Shown one piece after another: positions 36,120 to 44,650 of a DNA stretch of 64,000 bases. The stretch spans positions 31,181-95,180 of the forward strand of contig JAETRR010000023.1 of the NCBI GenBank assembly GCA_021770065.1, given 5' to 3'. Positions within the stretch are counted from its first letter, which is position 1. The number at the start of each line of letters is the position of its first letter. Source of the DNA: Lachnoclostridium sp. Lineage in GTDB: Bacteria > Bacillota > Clostridia > Lachnospirales > Lachnospiraceae. The notes beneath the pieces were generated by a model, which ran no database searches, was not told the origin of the DNA, and worked only from the letters and a program-made list of their open reading frames with translations. The position numbers were made by a program, and so were the translations under genes.

Positions 36120-36662
36120 TTACGCCCGAAGCTCGTCAAAGCAGTACATGCTGAAAAACGTTGTAATCCCGGGAGCGCAGTCATAGTCCATATGGCAGCG
36201 TTCTGTCATTTCCTTTACAAAAATGCAGTAGGCAGACATGCAGGAGTATTGAAGCTTTGGAAAACGGCAGGGTTTCCCTTCCGTGACGGCGCAGGGACTG
36301 CAGAGGCTGCAGCCGCTTGCTCCGATCATCATTCCAGGCTCGCTGATGGTGTCAATGAGCTGCCGGGTCAGCTGGTTGTGCTGTGTTTTGGCGGGCCTGA
36401 TCTGCGCATTGTCCAGGGGGTCGTCAATATCCCACATGGTCTGCAGTACCAGGGCCTGCCGCCAGCGGAGAACCTTTTCGCGCATCTGTTCTACCGTTCC
36501 GCAGTCCGGGGGACAGGCATAGTTGACGCCGTATTTTCCGCACAGATTTTCCTCGCAGAGGGTGCGGAAGTTAGGAACAAATACCAGTTCGTCCGTATTG
36601 ATAATGGCCGCATCCGCAAAGCCGAGATTAAGTGCCAGTTTGATGAGTTCTTTTCCGTCCAT
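36120..36662 (-). CDS. DUF2284 predicted metal-binding protein
   Basis: A 180-residue protein starting at ATG 36662 (MDGKELIKLALNLGF). Cys-rich motifs CGKYGVNYACPPDCGT and GCSLCSPCAVTEGKPCRFP are typical of DUF2284, a probable iron-sulfur or other metal-binding family. Function unknown. A LysR gene follows upstream on the same strand (transcribed in the same direction, 45 bases apart), so the two may form an operon. Confidence 0.88.
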   Translation of the reverse strand: MDGKELIKLALNLGFADAAIINTDELVFVPNFRTLCEENLCGKYGVNYACPPDCGTVEQMREKVLRWRQALVLQTMWDIDDPLDNAQIRPAKTQHNQLTRQLIDTISEPGMMIGASGCSLCSPCAVTEGKPCRFPKLQYSCMSAYCIFVKEMTERCHMDYDCAPGITTFFSMYCFDELRA

Positions 36663-36707
36663 TGTGAGTCCCCGCTTTCTTTTTTTAAAAAAATATCTTT
36701 CGAACAA

Positions 36708-37637
36708 TTATTTGCTTACTTTTTGATGTATAAGTTCATGAATCATGTCAACATTCGTCTGCCTGGGAGAAAACACAAACCCAATCTCCCGGGAGGCAAT
36801 GGGAAACGGGGCAGGCAGTTCCAGAAGTTTTTTTTCTTCCAATTCATTTTCCACAAATTCCCGAATTACACAGGCAATTCCCAGACCGATTTTTGCAAAA
36901 TCAATCAGAAGATCCATCGAAGTGGCTTCCAGTATATTCTCCGGGAAAAGCTGCCGTTCTTTAAAGTATTGATCCAGATACTGCCGGGTCAGATTCTCTT
37001 TATCAAGCAGCATCAAAGTTCCGGATTTCAGCAAAAATGCGGAGTCGGAAGAGGAAAGCTCCGAAAGGCGCCCCGGAGCGTTCTGACCCAGGAAAAGCAG
37101 CAGATGTTCCAGATATTCCCCGGAAGCCACAAAAACGTCCTGAATCCGGCGGACCGGACAAAACTCCATGCCATGCAGGCTTTCGGGCCTGCCTGTAAGG
37201 CCCAGATCCAGATCTTCATGCGCCAGCATTTGAAGCGTATGGTTGGTGGACTGGCAGGCAATGGTTATCTGGACGTGGGGATGGAGTCTTACAAAATCCG
37301 AAAGATAGGGCAGAAGTACATATTTGCAGAGGGTGGAGCTGACGCCGATACGCAGATGCCCCACTCCAAGCTCCCGGCGCAGGCGGAGCTGACGTTCCCC
37401 GGCATCCAGAGCCTGAAAGGCAGACTTTACATGGGCAAAGAGCAGTTCTCCGTCCTCCGTAAGCTGTACGCCCCGGGAATTGCGGATAAAGAGAGGCGTA
37501 TCCAGGGACTGCTCCAGCTTTTTGATCGACTGGCTGATGGCCGGCTGGCTGATGAACAGTTCATCGGCTGCCTTGGATATATTTCCGGCCAGAGCCGCAG
37601 CGTAGAAAATGCGGTAGAGGGACAGGTTCTGATTCAT
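36708..37637 (-). CDS. LysR-family transcriptional regulator
   Basis: A 309-residue LTTR. The ATG at 37637 (MNQNLSLYRIFYAAALAG) is preferred over the longer frame. N-terminal winged HTH has GNISKAADELFISQPAISQSIKKLEQ; the C-terminal effector domain spans ~90-295. No effector can be deduced. It precedes DUF2284 on the minus strand. The 340-base gap on its 5' side holds a REP-B repeat and the MarR promoter. Confidence 0.92.
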   Translation of the reverse strand: MNQNLSLYRIFYAAALAGNISKAADELFISQPAISQSIKKLEQSLDTPLFIRNSRGVQLTEDGELLFAHVKSAFQALDAGERQLRLRRELGVGHLRIGVSSTLCKYVLLPYLSDFVRLHPHVQITIACQSTNHTLQMLAHEDLDLGLTGRPESLHGMEFCPVRRIQDVFVASGEYLEHLLLFLGQNAPGRLSELSSSDSAFLLKSGTLMLLDKENLTRQYLDQYFKERQLFPENILEATSMDLLIDFAKIGLGIACVIREFVENELEEKKLLELPAPFPIASREIGFVFSPRQTNVDMIHELIHQKVSK

Positions 37638-37684
37638 AGGTATGGCTCCGGTTTCTGTGATTTTATAAGATAAATTTATACTTG

Positions 37685-37751
37685 AAGGGTATCCCGTTAA
37701 TACATGTCCCTTCGGGACGGGAGGATTTCGTCCGGCAAGGGACATCCTTCC
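37685..37751 (+). repeat. REP-B copy upstream of the LysR gene
   Basis: GTTAATACATGTCCCTTCGGG and GGATTTCGTCC repeat the family pattern; the flank AAGGGACAT pairs with ATGTCCCTT so the unit can fold into one stem with two short hairpins. Confidence 0.6.
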
Positions 37752-37849
37752 GCGTTGTTATATGATTAAATTATAGGCCGGCTGTTTTGAAAACGCAAGA
37801 GGAGACTCAGCTTTCATAAATTTTTCAAAAAATCTGCCGCAATCTTCAC

Positions 37850-37906
37850 TTGACATTAGTATGATTTCGTACTATACTGTCCGTTGCGACGGTATGAAAT
37901 CGTACC
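37850..37906 (+). promoter_or_regulatory. MarR-MATE promoter with two palindromic operators
   Basis: TTGACA (37850-37855), 17-base gap, TATACT (37873-37878). Operator 1 AGTATGATTTCGTACT (37858-37873) fills the gap; operator 2 GGTATGAAATCGTACC (37891-37906) lies at the start of the transcript. Both share half-site GGTA(C/T)GA. Confidence 0.82.
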
Positions 37907-37977
37907 AAAATTTTCTTTGAAATCTGGGATCGCGCAGTATTTGTGCCTAAGTGTGGCAGAGGAAATGGGGGATTATT

Positions 37978-38430
37978 ATGAAAGCTTACAGTTCAAATGC
38001 CATGAAACGCTTCAACCATCTTCTTGGAGAGATTGAGGCGGTGTACCATGATATAGCCTTAAAATTCGGACAGTCGGACAGTGCCATGAGTATTCTCTAT
38101 ACCATCTGTGACTATGGGGAGAGCTGTCCGCTGCAGGAGATCTGCCGGCGGTCCGGTATCAGCAAGCAGACGATTAACTCTGCACTTCGTAAATTGGAGT
38201 CGGATGGAATTGTCTATCTGAAAGCGGCGGGATCCAGGGAGAAGAATGTCTGCCTTACCCAAAAGGGGAGGGAACTGGCAGAGACTACAGCCATCCGGGT
38301 CATTGAAGCCGAGAACGGAATTCTTGCCTCCTGGCCGAAAGAGGATGTGGAGAAGTATCTGGAGCTTACGGAGCGCTTTTTGGCGGGGATTAAGGAAAAA
38401 GCAAAAGAGATGGATAAGGAAGTATTATGA
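37978..38430 (+). CDS. MarR-family repressor
   Basis: A 150-residue winged-helix regulator; ATG 37978 follows ATGGGGGA. The HTH is in PLQEICRRSGISKQTINSALRKLE, the wing in KAAGSREKNVCLTQKGRELA. It overlaps the MATE gene by 4 bases (ATGA), a tightly coupled pair, and two matching palindromes lie in its promoter, so autorepression relieved by a ligand or drug is likely. Confidence 0.93.
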   Translation: MKAYSSNAMKRFNHLLGEIEAVYHDIALKFGQSDSAMSILYTICDYGESCPLQEICRRSGISKQTINSALRKLESDGIVYLKAAGSREKNVCLTQKGRELAETTAIRVIEAENGILASWPKEDVEKYLELTERFLAGIKEKAKEMDKEVL

Positions 38431-39755
38431 GAATTTTATTATCGGATCATTTTAATTACAAAAAATTACTGCGGTTTACCCTGCCGTCGATGGTTACGTT
38501 GGTTTTTACATCCATTTACGGTGTGGTGGACGGATTTTTCGTATCCAATTTCGTGGGGAAAACGCCTTTTACGGCGGTTAATTTTATTATGCCCTTTCTG
38601 ATGATGATGGGCTGTGCAGGCTTTATGTTCGGAACAGGCGGGGGTGCATTGATTGCCATGACATTGGGGCAGGGAAAGGAGGAAAAGGCCAGGAGCCTGT
38701 TTTCCCTGATTGTCTATGTTTCCGGAATCCTGGGGATCATATTGGCGGTTCTGGGGTTTGTTTTCCTTAAGCCCCTGGCGGTTCTGCTTGGGGCGGAGGG
38801 ACAGCTTCTTGCAGACAGCCTTACCTACGGACGAATTATCCTGCTGGCGATTCCGGCTTATATTCTCCAATATGAGTTTCAATGTCTGTTTGCGACGGCG
38901 GAAAAGGCTTCTCTGGGGCTGGGAGTGACTATTGCGGCAGGATGCACCAACATTGTTCTGGATGCTTTGTTTGTGGCAGTGTTTCATTGGGGCCTTCCGG
39001 GTGCGGCTGCGGCCACGGCGGTAAGCCAGCTTGTAGGCGGTGTGATTCCGCTGATTTATTTTGCCCGGCCTAACGACAGCCTTCTTAAGCTTGGCAGGAC
39101 AGAATTTGACGGAAGGGCTCTTGTAAAAGTATGTACCAACGGCTCTTCGGAGCTCCTGAACAATATTTCCATGTCTCTGGTGAATATGCTTTACAATCTG
39201 CAGCTTTTAAAATATATCGGCGAGGACGGTGTCGCGGCCTACGGGGTGCTGATGTATGTAAGCCTGGTATTTCAGGCAGTTTTCATCGGTTATTCCGTGG
39301 GGACGGCGCCGGTTATCGGTTATCACTACGGAGCACAGAATGTTCTGGAGCTTAAGGGACTGTTGAGAAAGAGCCTTGTGCTGCTTGGGGTTTTTGCGGC
39401 GGCAATGTTCGGGGCCTCTTATCTGCTTGCCAGGCCGCTTTCCTTTGTATTCACCGGTTATGATGAGGAACTGCTTGCGCTGACGGTACGGGCTTTTTCT
39501 CTGTTTGCCTTTTCGTTTCTGTTTTCGGGGTATGTGATTTTTGGTTCGTCCTTTTTCACTGCTCTGAACAACGGGCTGATCTCAGCGGCCATCTCCATCC
39601 TTCGGACTATGGTGTTCCAGGTCTTAGCGGTTCTTATCTTTCCGCTGTTCTGGAAAGTGGACGGGATCTGGCTTTCAATGGCGGCTGCAGAGCTGCTGGC
39701 TCTGGCTGTGACAGTTCTCTTTCTGCACGCAGAAAAGAAGAGGTATGGATATTGA
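38427..39755 (+). CDS. MATE-family efflux transporter
   Basis: A 442-residue protein with twelve hydrophobic segments, starting LSDHFNYKKLLRFTLPSMVT, with the repeat motif FMFGTGGGALIAMTLGQGK in each half-type position. MATE proteins exchange cations for drugs or metabolites. Substrate unknown; control by the upstream MarR protein suggests a toxic organic compound. Confidence 0.92.
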   Translation: MRILLSDHFNYKKLLRFTLPSMVTLVFTSIYGVVDGFFVSNFVGKTPFTAVNFIMPFLMMMGCAGFMFGTGGGALIAMTLGQGKEEKARSLFSLIVYVSGILGIILAVLGFVFLKPLAVLLGAEGQLLADSLTYGRIILLAIPAYILQYEFQCLFATAEKASLGLGVTIAAGCTNIVLDALFVAVFHWGLPGAAAATAVSQLVGGVIPLIYFARPNDSLLKLGRTEFDGRALVKVCTNGSSELLNNISMSLVNMLYNLQLLKYIGEDGVAAYGVLMYVSLVFQAVFIGYSVGTAPVIGYHYGAQNVLELKGLLRKSLVLLGVFAAAMFGASYLLARPLSFVFTGYDEELLALTVRAFSLFAFSFLFSGYVIFGSSFFTALNNGLISAAISILRTMVFQVLAVLIFPLFWKVDGIWLSMAAAELLALAVTVLFLHAEKKRYGY

Positions 39756-39823
39756 GTGCAGTGTGACTTGGGCTAGGGTTGACAGAATCTGTTTCCAATG
39801 CTAAGATAACAGCATAATTTTAG

Positions 39824-39918
39824 TCTGCACAAGGGGAATTAGGTGGGAATCCTAAGCGATGCGGTCACTGTAAGCGGGACATATGCCGTCCTGGCAAGCC
39901 AGGTTACCGAAGGCAGGC
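39824..39918 (+). ncRNA. cobalamin riboswitch
   Basis: AAGGGGAATTAGGTGGGAATCC, GCGATGCGGTCACTGTAAGC and CAAGCCAGGTTACC occur in the order and spacing of B12-riboswitch conserved boxes (the AGGGAA, B12-box-like GC(N)GTCACTGT and GCCAGG segments). A terminator follows at 39969-40001. Confidence 0.88.
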
Positions 39919-39968
39919 GGAATGAAGCTTCCTTGCAAGGCCAGGCATTCCGGACGAAGATTTTCAGG

Positions 39969-40001
39969 GCAGGTCTGTCAATTGCAGGCCTGCTTCTTTT
40001 T
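39969..40001 (+). terminator. riboswitch expression-platform terminator
   Basis: GCAGGTCTG (39969-39977) pairs with CAGGCCTGC (39985-39993, one G-U), followed by TTCTTTTT. Confidence 0.85.
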
Positions 40002-40011
40002 ATGCACAGGC

Positions 40012-40037
40012 TGTGCACTGTGAGGGATATTACGGAA
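40012..40037 (+). repeat. right-half copy of the palindromic repeat (PAL-3)
   Basis: CTGTGCACTGTGAGGGATAT and TACGGAACTGGAACAGGAGG match the right edge of the repeat at 50232-50332; the left half is replaced by the riboswitch and terminator. Confidence 0.5.
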
Positions 40038-40056
40038 CTGGAACAGGAGGATGGAA

Positions 40057-40455
40057 ATGAACAAGGATAAGAAAGCAATTTTAATTACCGCAGTGCTTTT
40101 AGCGGTTCTGTGTCTTCTGGCGGTACTGGGGTATCAGAGATTTGCCCCGAAAGGTACGGCAGGGGAAAAAGAAATTACGGTGAAGGTGATTCACGGGGAT
40201 GCCGGTGAGAAGGAGTTTACATACACAACAGACGAAGAATTTTTAGAGGCTGTTCTGAAGGAAGAGGGGCTGGCAGAGGGCGAGGAAGGGCCTTACGGTC
40301 TTTTTATCACTTCCGTGGACGGAGAGACCGCGGACAAATCCAGGCAGCAGTGGTGGTGTCTGACAAAGGGCGGTGAAACGGTGAATACCTCTGCTGCGCA
40401 GACACCCATTGCGGGTGGAGACGTGTTTGAACTGACGCTTACCGAAGGATATTAA
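40057..40455 (+). CDS. DUF4430 protein, membrane-anchored
   Basis: A 132-residue protein; ATG 40057 lies 6 bases after AGGAGG (40045-40050). One N-terminal membrane segment (~7-25) is followed by an exported DUF4430 domain (beta-grasp, intrinsic-factor/transcobalamin C-terminal-like), with KSRQQWWCLTKGG its clearest motif. Related domains occur in cobalamin-binding proteins, and the gene is under a B12 riboswitch, so a surface-bound cobalamin (or precursor) receptor for the ECF S-component downstream is likely. The two genes are 13 bases apart. Confidence 0.85.
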   Translation: MNKDKKAILITAVLLAVLCLLAVLGYQRFAPKGTAGEKEITVKVIHGDAGEKEFTYTTDEEFLEAVLKEEGLAEGEEGPYGLFITSVDGETADKSRQQWWCLTKGGETVNTSAAQTPIAGGDVFELTLTEGY

Positions 40456-40468
40456 AAGGAAGGTTCCG

Positions 40469-41020
40469 ATGAACACAAAGATGACTGCGAATGCAAAAAT
40501 GCGGATGAATACAAAAATGCTGGTTGTATCCGCCATGCTGACTGCTGTTCTGTTTGCCGGGCAGGTGGGGATGCAGTTTTTACCGAATATTGAGATTGTA
40601 ACGCTTCTCATCATTTTGTATACCCGGATCTATGGGAAACGGGTTTTTGCCATAATCTATGCATTTGTGCTGCTGGAAGGCCTTTTTTATGGATTTGGTA
40701 TATGGTGGGTCAGCTATCTTTATATATGGAGTATTTTCGCTTTGATAGTGCTGCTCATCAAAAGTGATTCTGTTATTTTTTGGAGCATGGTTTCGGGAAT
40801 TTTCGGGCTCTGTTTTGGATTCCTGTGTGCGATCCCCTATTTTGTTACGGGAGGCATAGGGGCAGGGCTTGCCTATTGGGGAGCCGGCCTTTATTTTGAC
40901 CTGCTTCACTGTGCCGGGAATGTGCTGCTCTGTGCCGTTTTGTATCGCCCGCTTTTCCGGATTCTCTCATTTCTGGCAATGGAGACAGGGAGGAGTATGG
41001 GAGTAAAGCGACAGAGTTGA
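40469..41020 (+). CDS. ECF transporter S-component, probably for cobalamin or a precursor
   Basis: A 183-residue membrane protein with five to six hydrophobic segments, starting KMRMNTKMLVVSAMLTAVLF, and with GMQFLPNIEIVTLLIILY typical of ECF S subunits. The EcfA/A'/T module is not in the window, as in group II ECF systems that share one. B12-riboswitch control and the DUF4430 partner point to cobalamin uptake (CbrT-type); direct proof of ligand is absent. Start follows AAAAGGAAGG. Confidence 0.87.
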   Translation: MNTKMTANAKMRMNTKMLVVSAMLTAVLFAGQVGMQFLPNIEIVTLLIILYTRIYGKRVFAIIYAFVLLEGLFYGFGIWWVSYLYIWSIFALIVLLIKSDSVIFWSMVSGIFGLCFGFLCAIPYFVTGGIGAGLAYWGAGLYFDLLHCAGNVLLCAVLYRPLFRILSFLAMETGRSMGVKRQS

Positions 41021-41044
41021 AAAGAGATTTTTAAAAGGAGATAC

Positions 41045-41074
41045 TTGACAACAGGTTTGGGTTTTTGTTATTAT
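41045..41074 (+). promoter_or_regulatory. promoter of the ABC-F gene
   Basis: TTGACA (41045-41050), 18-base gap, TATTAT (41069-41074). Confidence 0.75.
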
Positions 41075-41102
41075 TCCATTAACAGGAAAAGGAGCTGAAA
41101 GG

Positions 41103-41123
41103 ATGATTATTTATTTCTGCTAA
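41103..41123 (+). CDS. leader peptide MIIYFC upstream of the ABC-F gene
   Basis: A six-codon ORF with AAGGAG (41089-41094) 8 bases upstream. It lies ~23 bases after the expected transcript start and ~195 bases before a terminator that precedes the resistance gene. That is the layout of ribosome-mediated attenuation, where a drug-stalled ribosome on the leader changes RNA folding. The peptide is hydrophobic, like other stall leaders. Confidence 0.6.
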   Translation: MIIYFC

Positions 41124-41317
41124 ACAATGGTAAGTGAACAGTGACCAGGAGCACAGCTGCGCAGGCGGCTGCTCTTAAGATGTCCGGCAGAAATGATATT
41201 CTTTCAGTGTATAAAGAAAGCAGATAGATGTACAGCCCTGGCAGAGTCGGCAGATCATAGATAAGTTTTTGCTTATGTTTTTGAGAATGCAGACCGTCAA
41301 GAGGAAATGTATTTGCG

Positions 41318-41351
41318 GCACGGAGAATCAGTTCTTCGTGCTTTTTCTTTT
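41318..41351 (+). terminator. attenuator terminator in the ABC-F leader
   Basis: GCACGGAGAA (41318-41327) pairs with TTCTTCGTGC (41332-41341), one G-U, followed by TTTTTCTTTT. It is 80 bases before the ABC-F start and downstream of the leader ORF. The rest of the 412-base gap has no other gene. Confidence 0.85.
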
Positions 41352-41432
41352 GCGCTTTCAGGAGAGCTGCCGGTACAGTCAACAGAGACGGCGTAAGAGG
41401 GCCGTGCATGAAAAAGAAAGGATGTGGCTTGT

Positions 41433-42932
41433 ATGGCTCAGATAAAAGTAAATGATTTAACCTTCTGTTACGAAGGCAGCTATGACAATATATTTGAACA
41501 TGTAAACCTGCAGATAGATACGGATTGGAGATGCGGCTTGATTGGGCGGAACGGGAAGGGAAAGACGACATTTCTCAGGCTGCTGACGGGAGCCTGTGAA
41601 TATTCCGGAACCATAACGGGCCCCATGGAATGCGTATATTTTCCGTATAGTTTACCAGGCGGAGCCTGCCCGTCCCCAACCGTTCTGGAATTATTGGAGA
41701 AGCTCAACCCCGAATACGAGCTGTGGAAGGTCTGCCGGGAGATGGAGATGCTTTCAGTAGATCCGGAGGTATTAAACCGCAGTTTTTGCACCTTAAGCGG
41801 AGGCGAGCAGACCAAGATTCTCCTGGCCCTGCTTTTTTCGGGGGAAAACAGGTTTCTTCTGATTGACGAGCCCACCAACCATCTTGATATGGAGGGAAGA
41901 GAAAAAGCAGCGGAATATCTGAGAAAAAAGAAGGGTTTTCTTCTGGTATCCCATGACAAATGGTTTCTCGATCAGTGCGTGGATCACGTACTGGTGCTGG
42001 AGCGGCAGACCATAACTGTCATGCAGGGAAATTTTACTTCCTGGCAGGAGCAGAAGGCCAGACGGGACGCCCACGCCCTGGCGGAAAACGAACGGCTGCA
42101 AAAGGACATTTCCCATCTTCAGGAGGCCGCACGCCAGGCAGAGGGCTGGTCCAATGCGGTAGAAAAAACAAAGCTTGGAACGCGTACCGGAGGCTTACGT
42201 CCGGATCGGGGATTTATCGGCCACAAGGCGGCCAAAATGATGAAACGCTCCAAAAATACGCAGCACCGCATGGAAAAGGCCGCCCGGGAAAAGGAGGGGC
42301 TTTTAAACAACCTGGAAACCACCGAGGAACTGAAGCTGTTTCCTTTAACGTATCATAAGGAATGTCTTGTAAAGGCAAGGGATCTGTCTGTCCGTTATGG
42401 AGAAAGGATCGTCTGCCGGGATATCAGCTTTGAATTAAAAAACGGTATGCAGCTGGCCTTGAAGGGAGAAAACGGCTGCGGTAAAAGCAGCATATTGAAA
42501 AAAATTCTGGGGGCAGACATAGAGAGCAGCGGAGAGCTTTTCACGGCTTCCGGCCTGGTGATTTCCTATGTGCCCCAGGATGTAAGCATGCTCTCCGGCA
42601 GACTTTTGGACTATGCCGGGGAACAAAAGCTCACAGAACATCTCCTTTTGGCCCTCCTTCGCAAGCTGGATTTTCCCAGGATGCAGTTTGAAAAGGATAT
42701 GAGCTGCTACAGCGAGGGACAGAAAAAGAAAGTGGCGCTGGCGGCAAGCCTTCTGACTAAGGCGCATCTGTATATCTGGGATGAACCTTTAAATTATATT
42801 GATATTTTTTCCCGCATGCAGCTGGCGCAGCTTATCCGGACCTACCGTCCGGCCATGCTTCTGGTTGAGCATGACAAAAGCTTTCTTGAAGAGATTGGCG
42901 CAAAGCAGGTGGAGATTTCCCGAAAAAAATAG
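41433..42932 (+). CDS. Lsa-type ABC-F ribosomal protection protein
   Basis: A 499-residue twin-ATPase without membrane segments. ATG 41433 fits AAAGGA at 41416-41421. ABC1: GLIGRNGKGKTTFLRLL, LSGGEQTKILLALLF, LLIDEPTNHLDM. A linker (~190-300) with a charged coiled coil reaches the peptidyl-transferase centre in this family. ABC2: LKGENGCGKSSILKKIL, YSEGQKKKVALAASL. The second Walker B is IWDEPLNYIDI. Best match by pattern is Lsa/CplR, which confer lincosamide, pleuromutilin and streptogramin A resistance. The leader-peptide/terminator region supports drug-inducible expression. Confidence 0.9.
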   Translation: MAQIKVNDLTFCYEGSYDNIFEHVNLQIDTDWRCGLIGRNGKGKTTFLRLLTGACEYSGTITGPMECVYFPYSLPGGACPSPTVLELLEKLNPEYELWKVCREMEMLSVDPEVLNRSFCTLSGGEQTKILLALLFSGENRFLLIDEPTNHLDMEGREKAAEYLRKKKGFLLVSHDKWFLDQCVDHVLVLERQTITVMQGNFTSWQEQKARRDAHALAENERLQKDISHLQEAARQAEGWSNAVEKTKLGTRTGGLRPDRGFIGHKAAKMMKRSKNTQHRMEKAAREKEGLLNNLETTEELKLFPLTYHKECLVKARDLSVRYGERIVCRDISFELKNGMQLALKGENGCGKSSILKKILGADIESSGELFTASGLVISYVPQDVSMLSGRLLDYAGEQKLTEHLLLALLRKLDFPRMQFEKDMSCYSEGQKKKVALAASLLTKAHLYIWDEPLNYIDIFSRMQLAQLIRTYRPAMLLVEHDKSFLEEIGAKQVEISRKK

Positions 42933-42979
42933 CGCAAAGGGCGGCCGGACAGGGATAGGTCAATGTCCCTCCGGAATCA

Positions 42980-43693
42980 TCAAGGGAACTGTAAATTCTG
43001 CAGATGATTCTTGTATTTCTCAATGCACTCCGTAAATAGTTCGATGGCATGATCGGAATCGCCATTTTTGATATACTCAGTGGTTTGAACAAGGGCATCA
43101 TAAGTATTCTGCCGTCCGATATATTCGCAGTAATCGGCCCAGGCAGAGATGGAAGCAGTGAAAAATGCATTCATAATCAAGGGAACAATACAGTTTCCGC
43201 TTAAGGATGCAATGGATTTCCGGTACATGAAAAGAGCGGTTGCGAAGGTATTAATATCAGAAGCAAGCGCTTTTTTTACGTCTTCCTGTAAGGATTCCAG
43301 CGTCCGGATATGCTCCGGATTCCGAAGCCTGGCTAAAATCCGGATACCGGGACATTCCAGATAAAGGCGTGTGTCCAAAAGGCTGATCAGCATTTTCTTA
43401 TCCGGCATATCGCCCCGATAGCGTATAATAGCAAGAAGGGTATCCAGATTGCCGGTGCTGGTATAGTCGGCAACGTAGACGCCTTTTCTGGACATAATAT
43501 CCAGAAAGCCCATACGGACCAGTTCCCGAAGACCCTCATGGACTACCGTTTTGCTGATTCCCATAGTATCAGCCAGCTCCCGTTCCGTAGGCAGCCGATC
43601 ACCGGGTTTTAATTCACCGGATAAAATCATTTCTTCAATCTGAGATAAAAATAATTCTTTGATGGATGGTGCATCAATCTTTTTGAAAGTCAA
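42980..43693 (-). CDS. GntR-family regulator, FadR type (FCD domain)
   Basis: A 237-residue regulator, TTG start at 43693. Winged HTH: IKELFLSQIEEMILSGELKPGDRLPTERELADTMGISKTVV, C-terminal helical FCD domain (~85-225). It diverges from the hypB-led cluster, and TGGTCAGACCA (43846-43856) between them fits a FadR-type operator, so it probably controls that cluster. FCD regulators bind small organic acids, often with a metal; the ligand could report the substrate of the cluster. Confidence 0.9.
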   Translation of the reverse strand: MTFKKIDAPSIKELFLSQIEEMILSGELKPGDRLPTERELADTMGISKTVVHEGLRELVRMGFLDIMSRKGVYVADYTSTGNLDTLLAIIRYRGDMPDKKMLISLLDTRLYLECPGIRILARLRNPEHIRTLESLQEDVKKALASDINTFATALFMYRKSIASLSGNCIVPLIMNAFFTASISAWADYCEYIGRQNTYDALVQTTEYIKNGDSDHAIELFTECIEKYKNHLQNLQFP

Positions 43694-43845
43694 ATCATGT
43701 TCCCGCTTTCTGTTTTATAAGCTATGCCTTATCGGATGAAACCGCCAGCTTCAAAGGGAATATATGAATGGGATATCCGAAAGATATGAACTTTTATATA
43801 TAAAGTGATCCTATCACAGAAAAAGCTGAAAAGTCAATAAAAATC

Positions 43846-43856
43846 TGGTCAGACCA
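43846..43856. promoter_or_regulatory. FadR-type operator between gntR and hypB
   Basis: TGGTCAGACCA is a palindrome of TGGT-N3-ACCA form, the common recognition pattern of FadR-subgroup GntR proteins. It lies ~110 bases before hypB in a 269-base AT-rich gap. Confidence 0.6.
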
Positions 43857-43962
43857 AGACCAGAAAAAAGATTGACACTTTTTTGTCAACTATGTCAATT
43901 TACAAGGAAGGAAATGTGTCGGAAAATAGAATTATATAACGGTTTTAATCAGGGAGATAAGG

Positions 43963-44634
43963 ATGGAAAAGAATGTACGTGTCATTGAAGTAAAGCGAAG
44001 TATTTTTGAAAATAACGATAAAGATGCCGAACGTCTGAGAGCAGAGCTTAAGGAGAAAAAGGTGTTTCTTTTAAATCTTATGTCCTCTCCGGGATCGGGA
44101 AAAACCACGACACTTCTGGCTCTTGCAAAGGCCTTAAAGGGGCGGCTTAATATGGGAGTTATGGAGGCGGACATTGATTCTGCAGTGGATGCGGAGACGA
44201 TGATGAACGCAGGCATCAAATCCATTCAGATCCATACGGGAGGCATGTGCCATCTGGACGCGGATATGACCAGGCAGGGCTTGTATGAGTTCGGCATGGA
44301 GGATGCGGAGCTGATTGTACTGGAAAATGTGGGCAATCTGGTGTGCCCGGCGGAATTTGATACCGGGGCGGTAAAGAATATGACGATTCTCTCCGTACCG
44401 GAGGGTGACGATAAACCCCTGAAATACCCTCTGATGTATGAGAAATGTGATCTTTTGGTTATCAATAAGGTGGATGTGCTGCCCTATTTTGATTTTCAGA
44501 AAGAACGGGTGGAAGAGTATGCAAGGCGGCGGAATCCAAAGATTGATATTCTTTATATTTCTGCTAAAACAGGGGAAGGCGTTGACAGGCTGGCAGACTG
44601 GATTGTGGACCAGGCGGAAGCATGGACAAAGTAA
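43963..44634 (+). CDS. hypB: nickel-insertion GTPase HypB
   Basis: A 223-residue SIMIBI GTPase. P-loop MSSPGSGKTTTLL, switch MEADIDSAVDAE, metal-site-like HTGGMCHLDADM (Cys and His at the GTPase-domain nickel/zinc site), ENVGNLVCPAEFD, VINKVDVLP. No His-rich N-terminal extension. It normally delivers nickel with HypA to NiFe hydrogenase or other nickel enzymes. There is no hydrogenase structural gene nearby; hypA lies at the other end of this cluster, so both may serve the cluster's own metalloenzyme. Confidence 0.95.
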   Translation: MEKNVRVIEVKRSIFENNDKDAERLRAELKEKKVFLLNLMSSPGSGKTTTLLALAKALKGRLNMGVMEADIDSAVDAETMMNAGIKSIQIHTGGMCHLDADMTRQGLYEFGMEDAELIVLENVGNLVCPAEFDTGAVKNMTILSVPEGDDKPLKYPLMYEKCDLLVINKVDVLPYFDFQKERVEEYARRRNPKIDILYISAKTGEGVDRLADWIVDQAEAWTK

Positions 44635-44650
44635 GGAGCACAGACGGCTT

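Noticed and set aside
36102..37673. 523-residue open frame on the plus strand
   Set aside because: It is antisense to clear DUF2284 and LysR genes; its sequence has no family-like pattern and runs across an intergenic gap.
41107..41571. 154-residue open frame on the minus strand in the ABC-F leader
   Set aside because: It overlaps the ABC-F start, lies across the leader peptide and terminator, and has no ribosome binding site or recognisable family.
43797..43817. AAAGTGATCC-TATCAC resembles the attachment arm CGATAAAGTGATCCC
   Set aside because: Only ten bases agree, there is no core or second arm, and it lies in an ordinary promoter gap.
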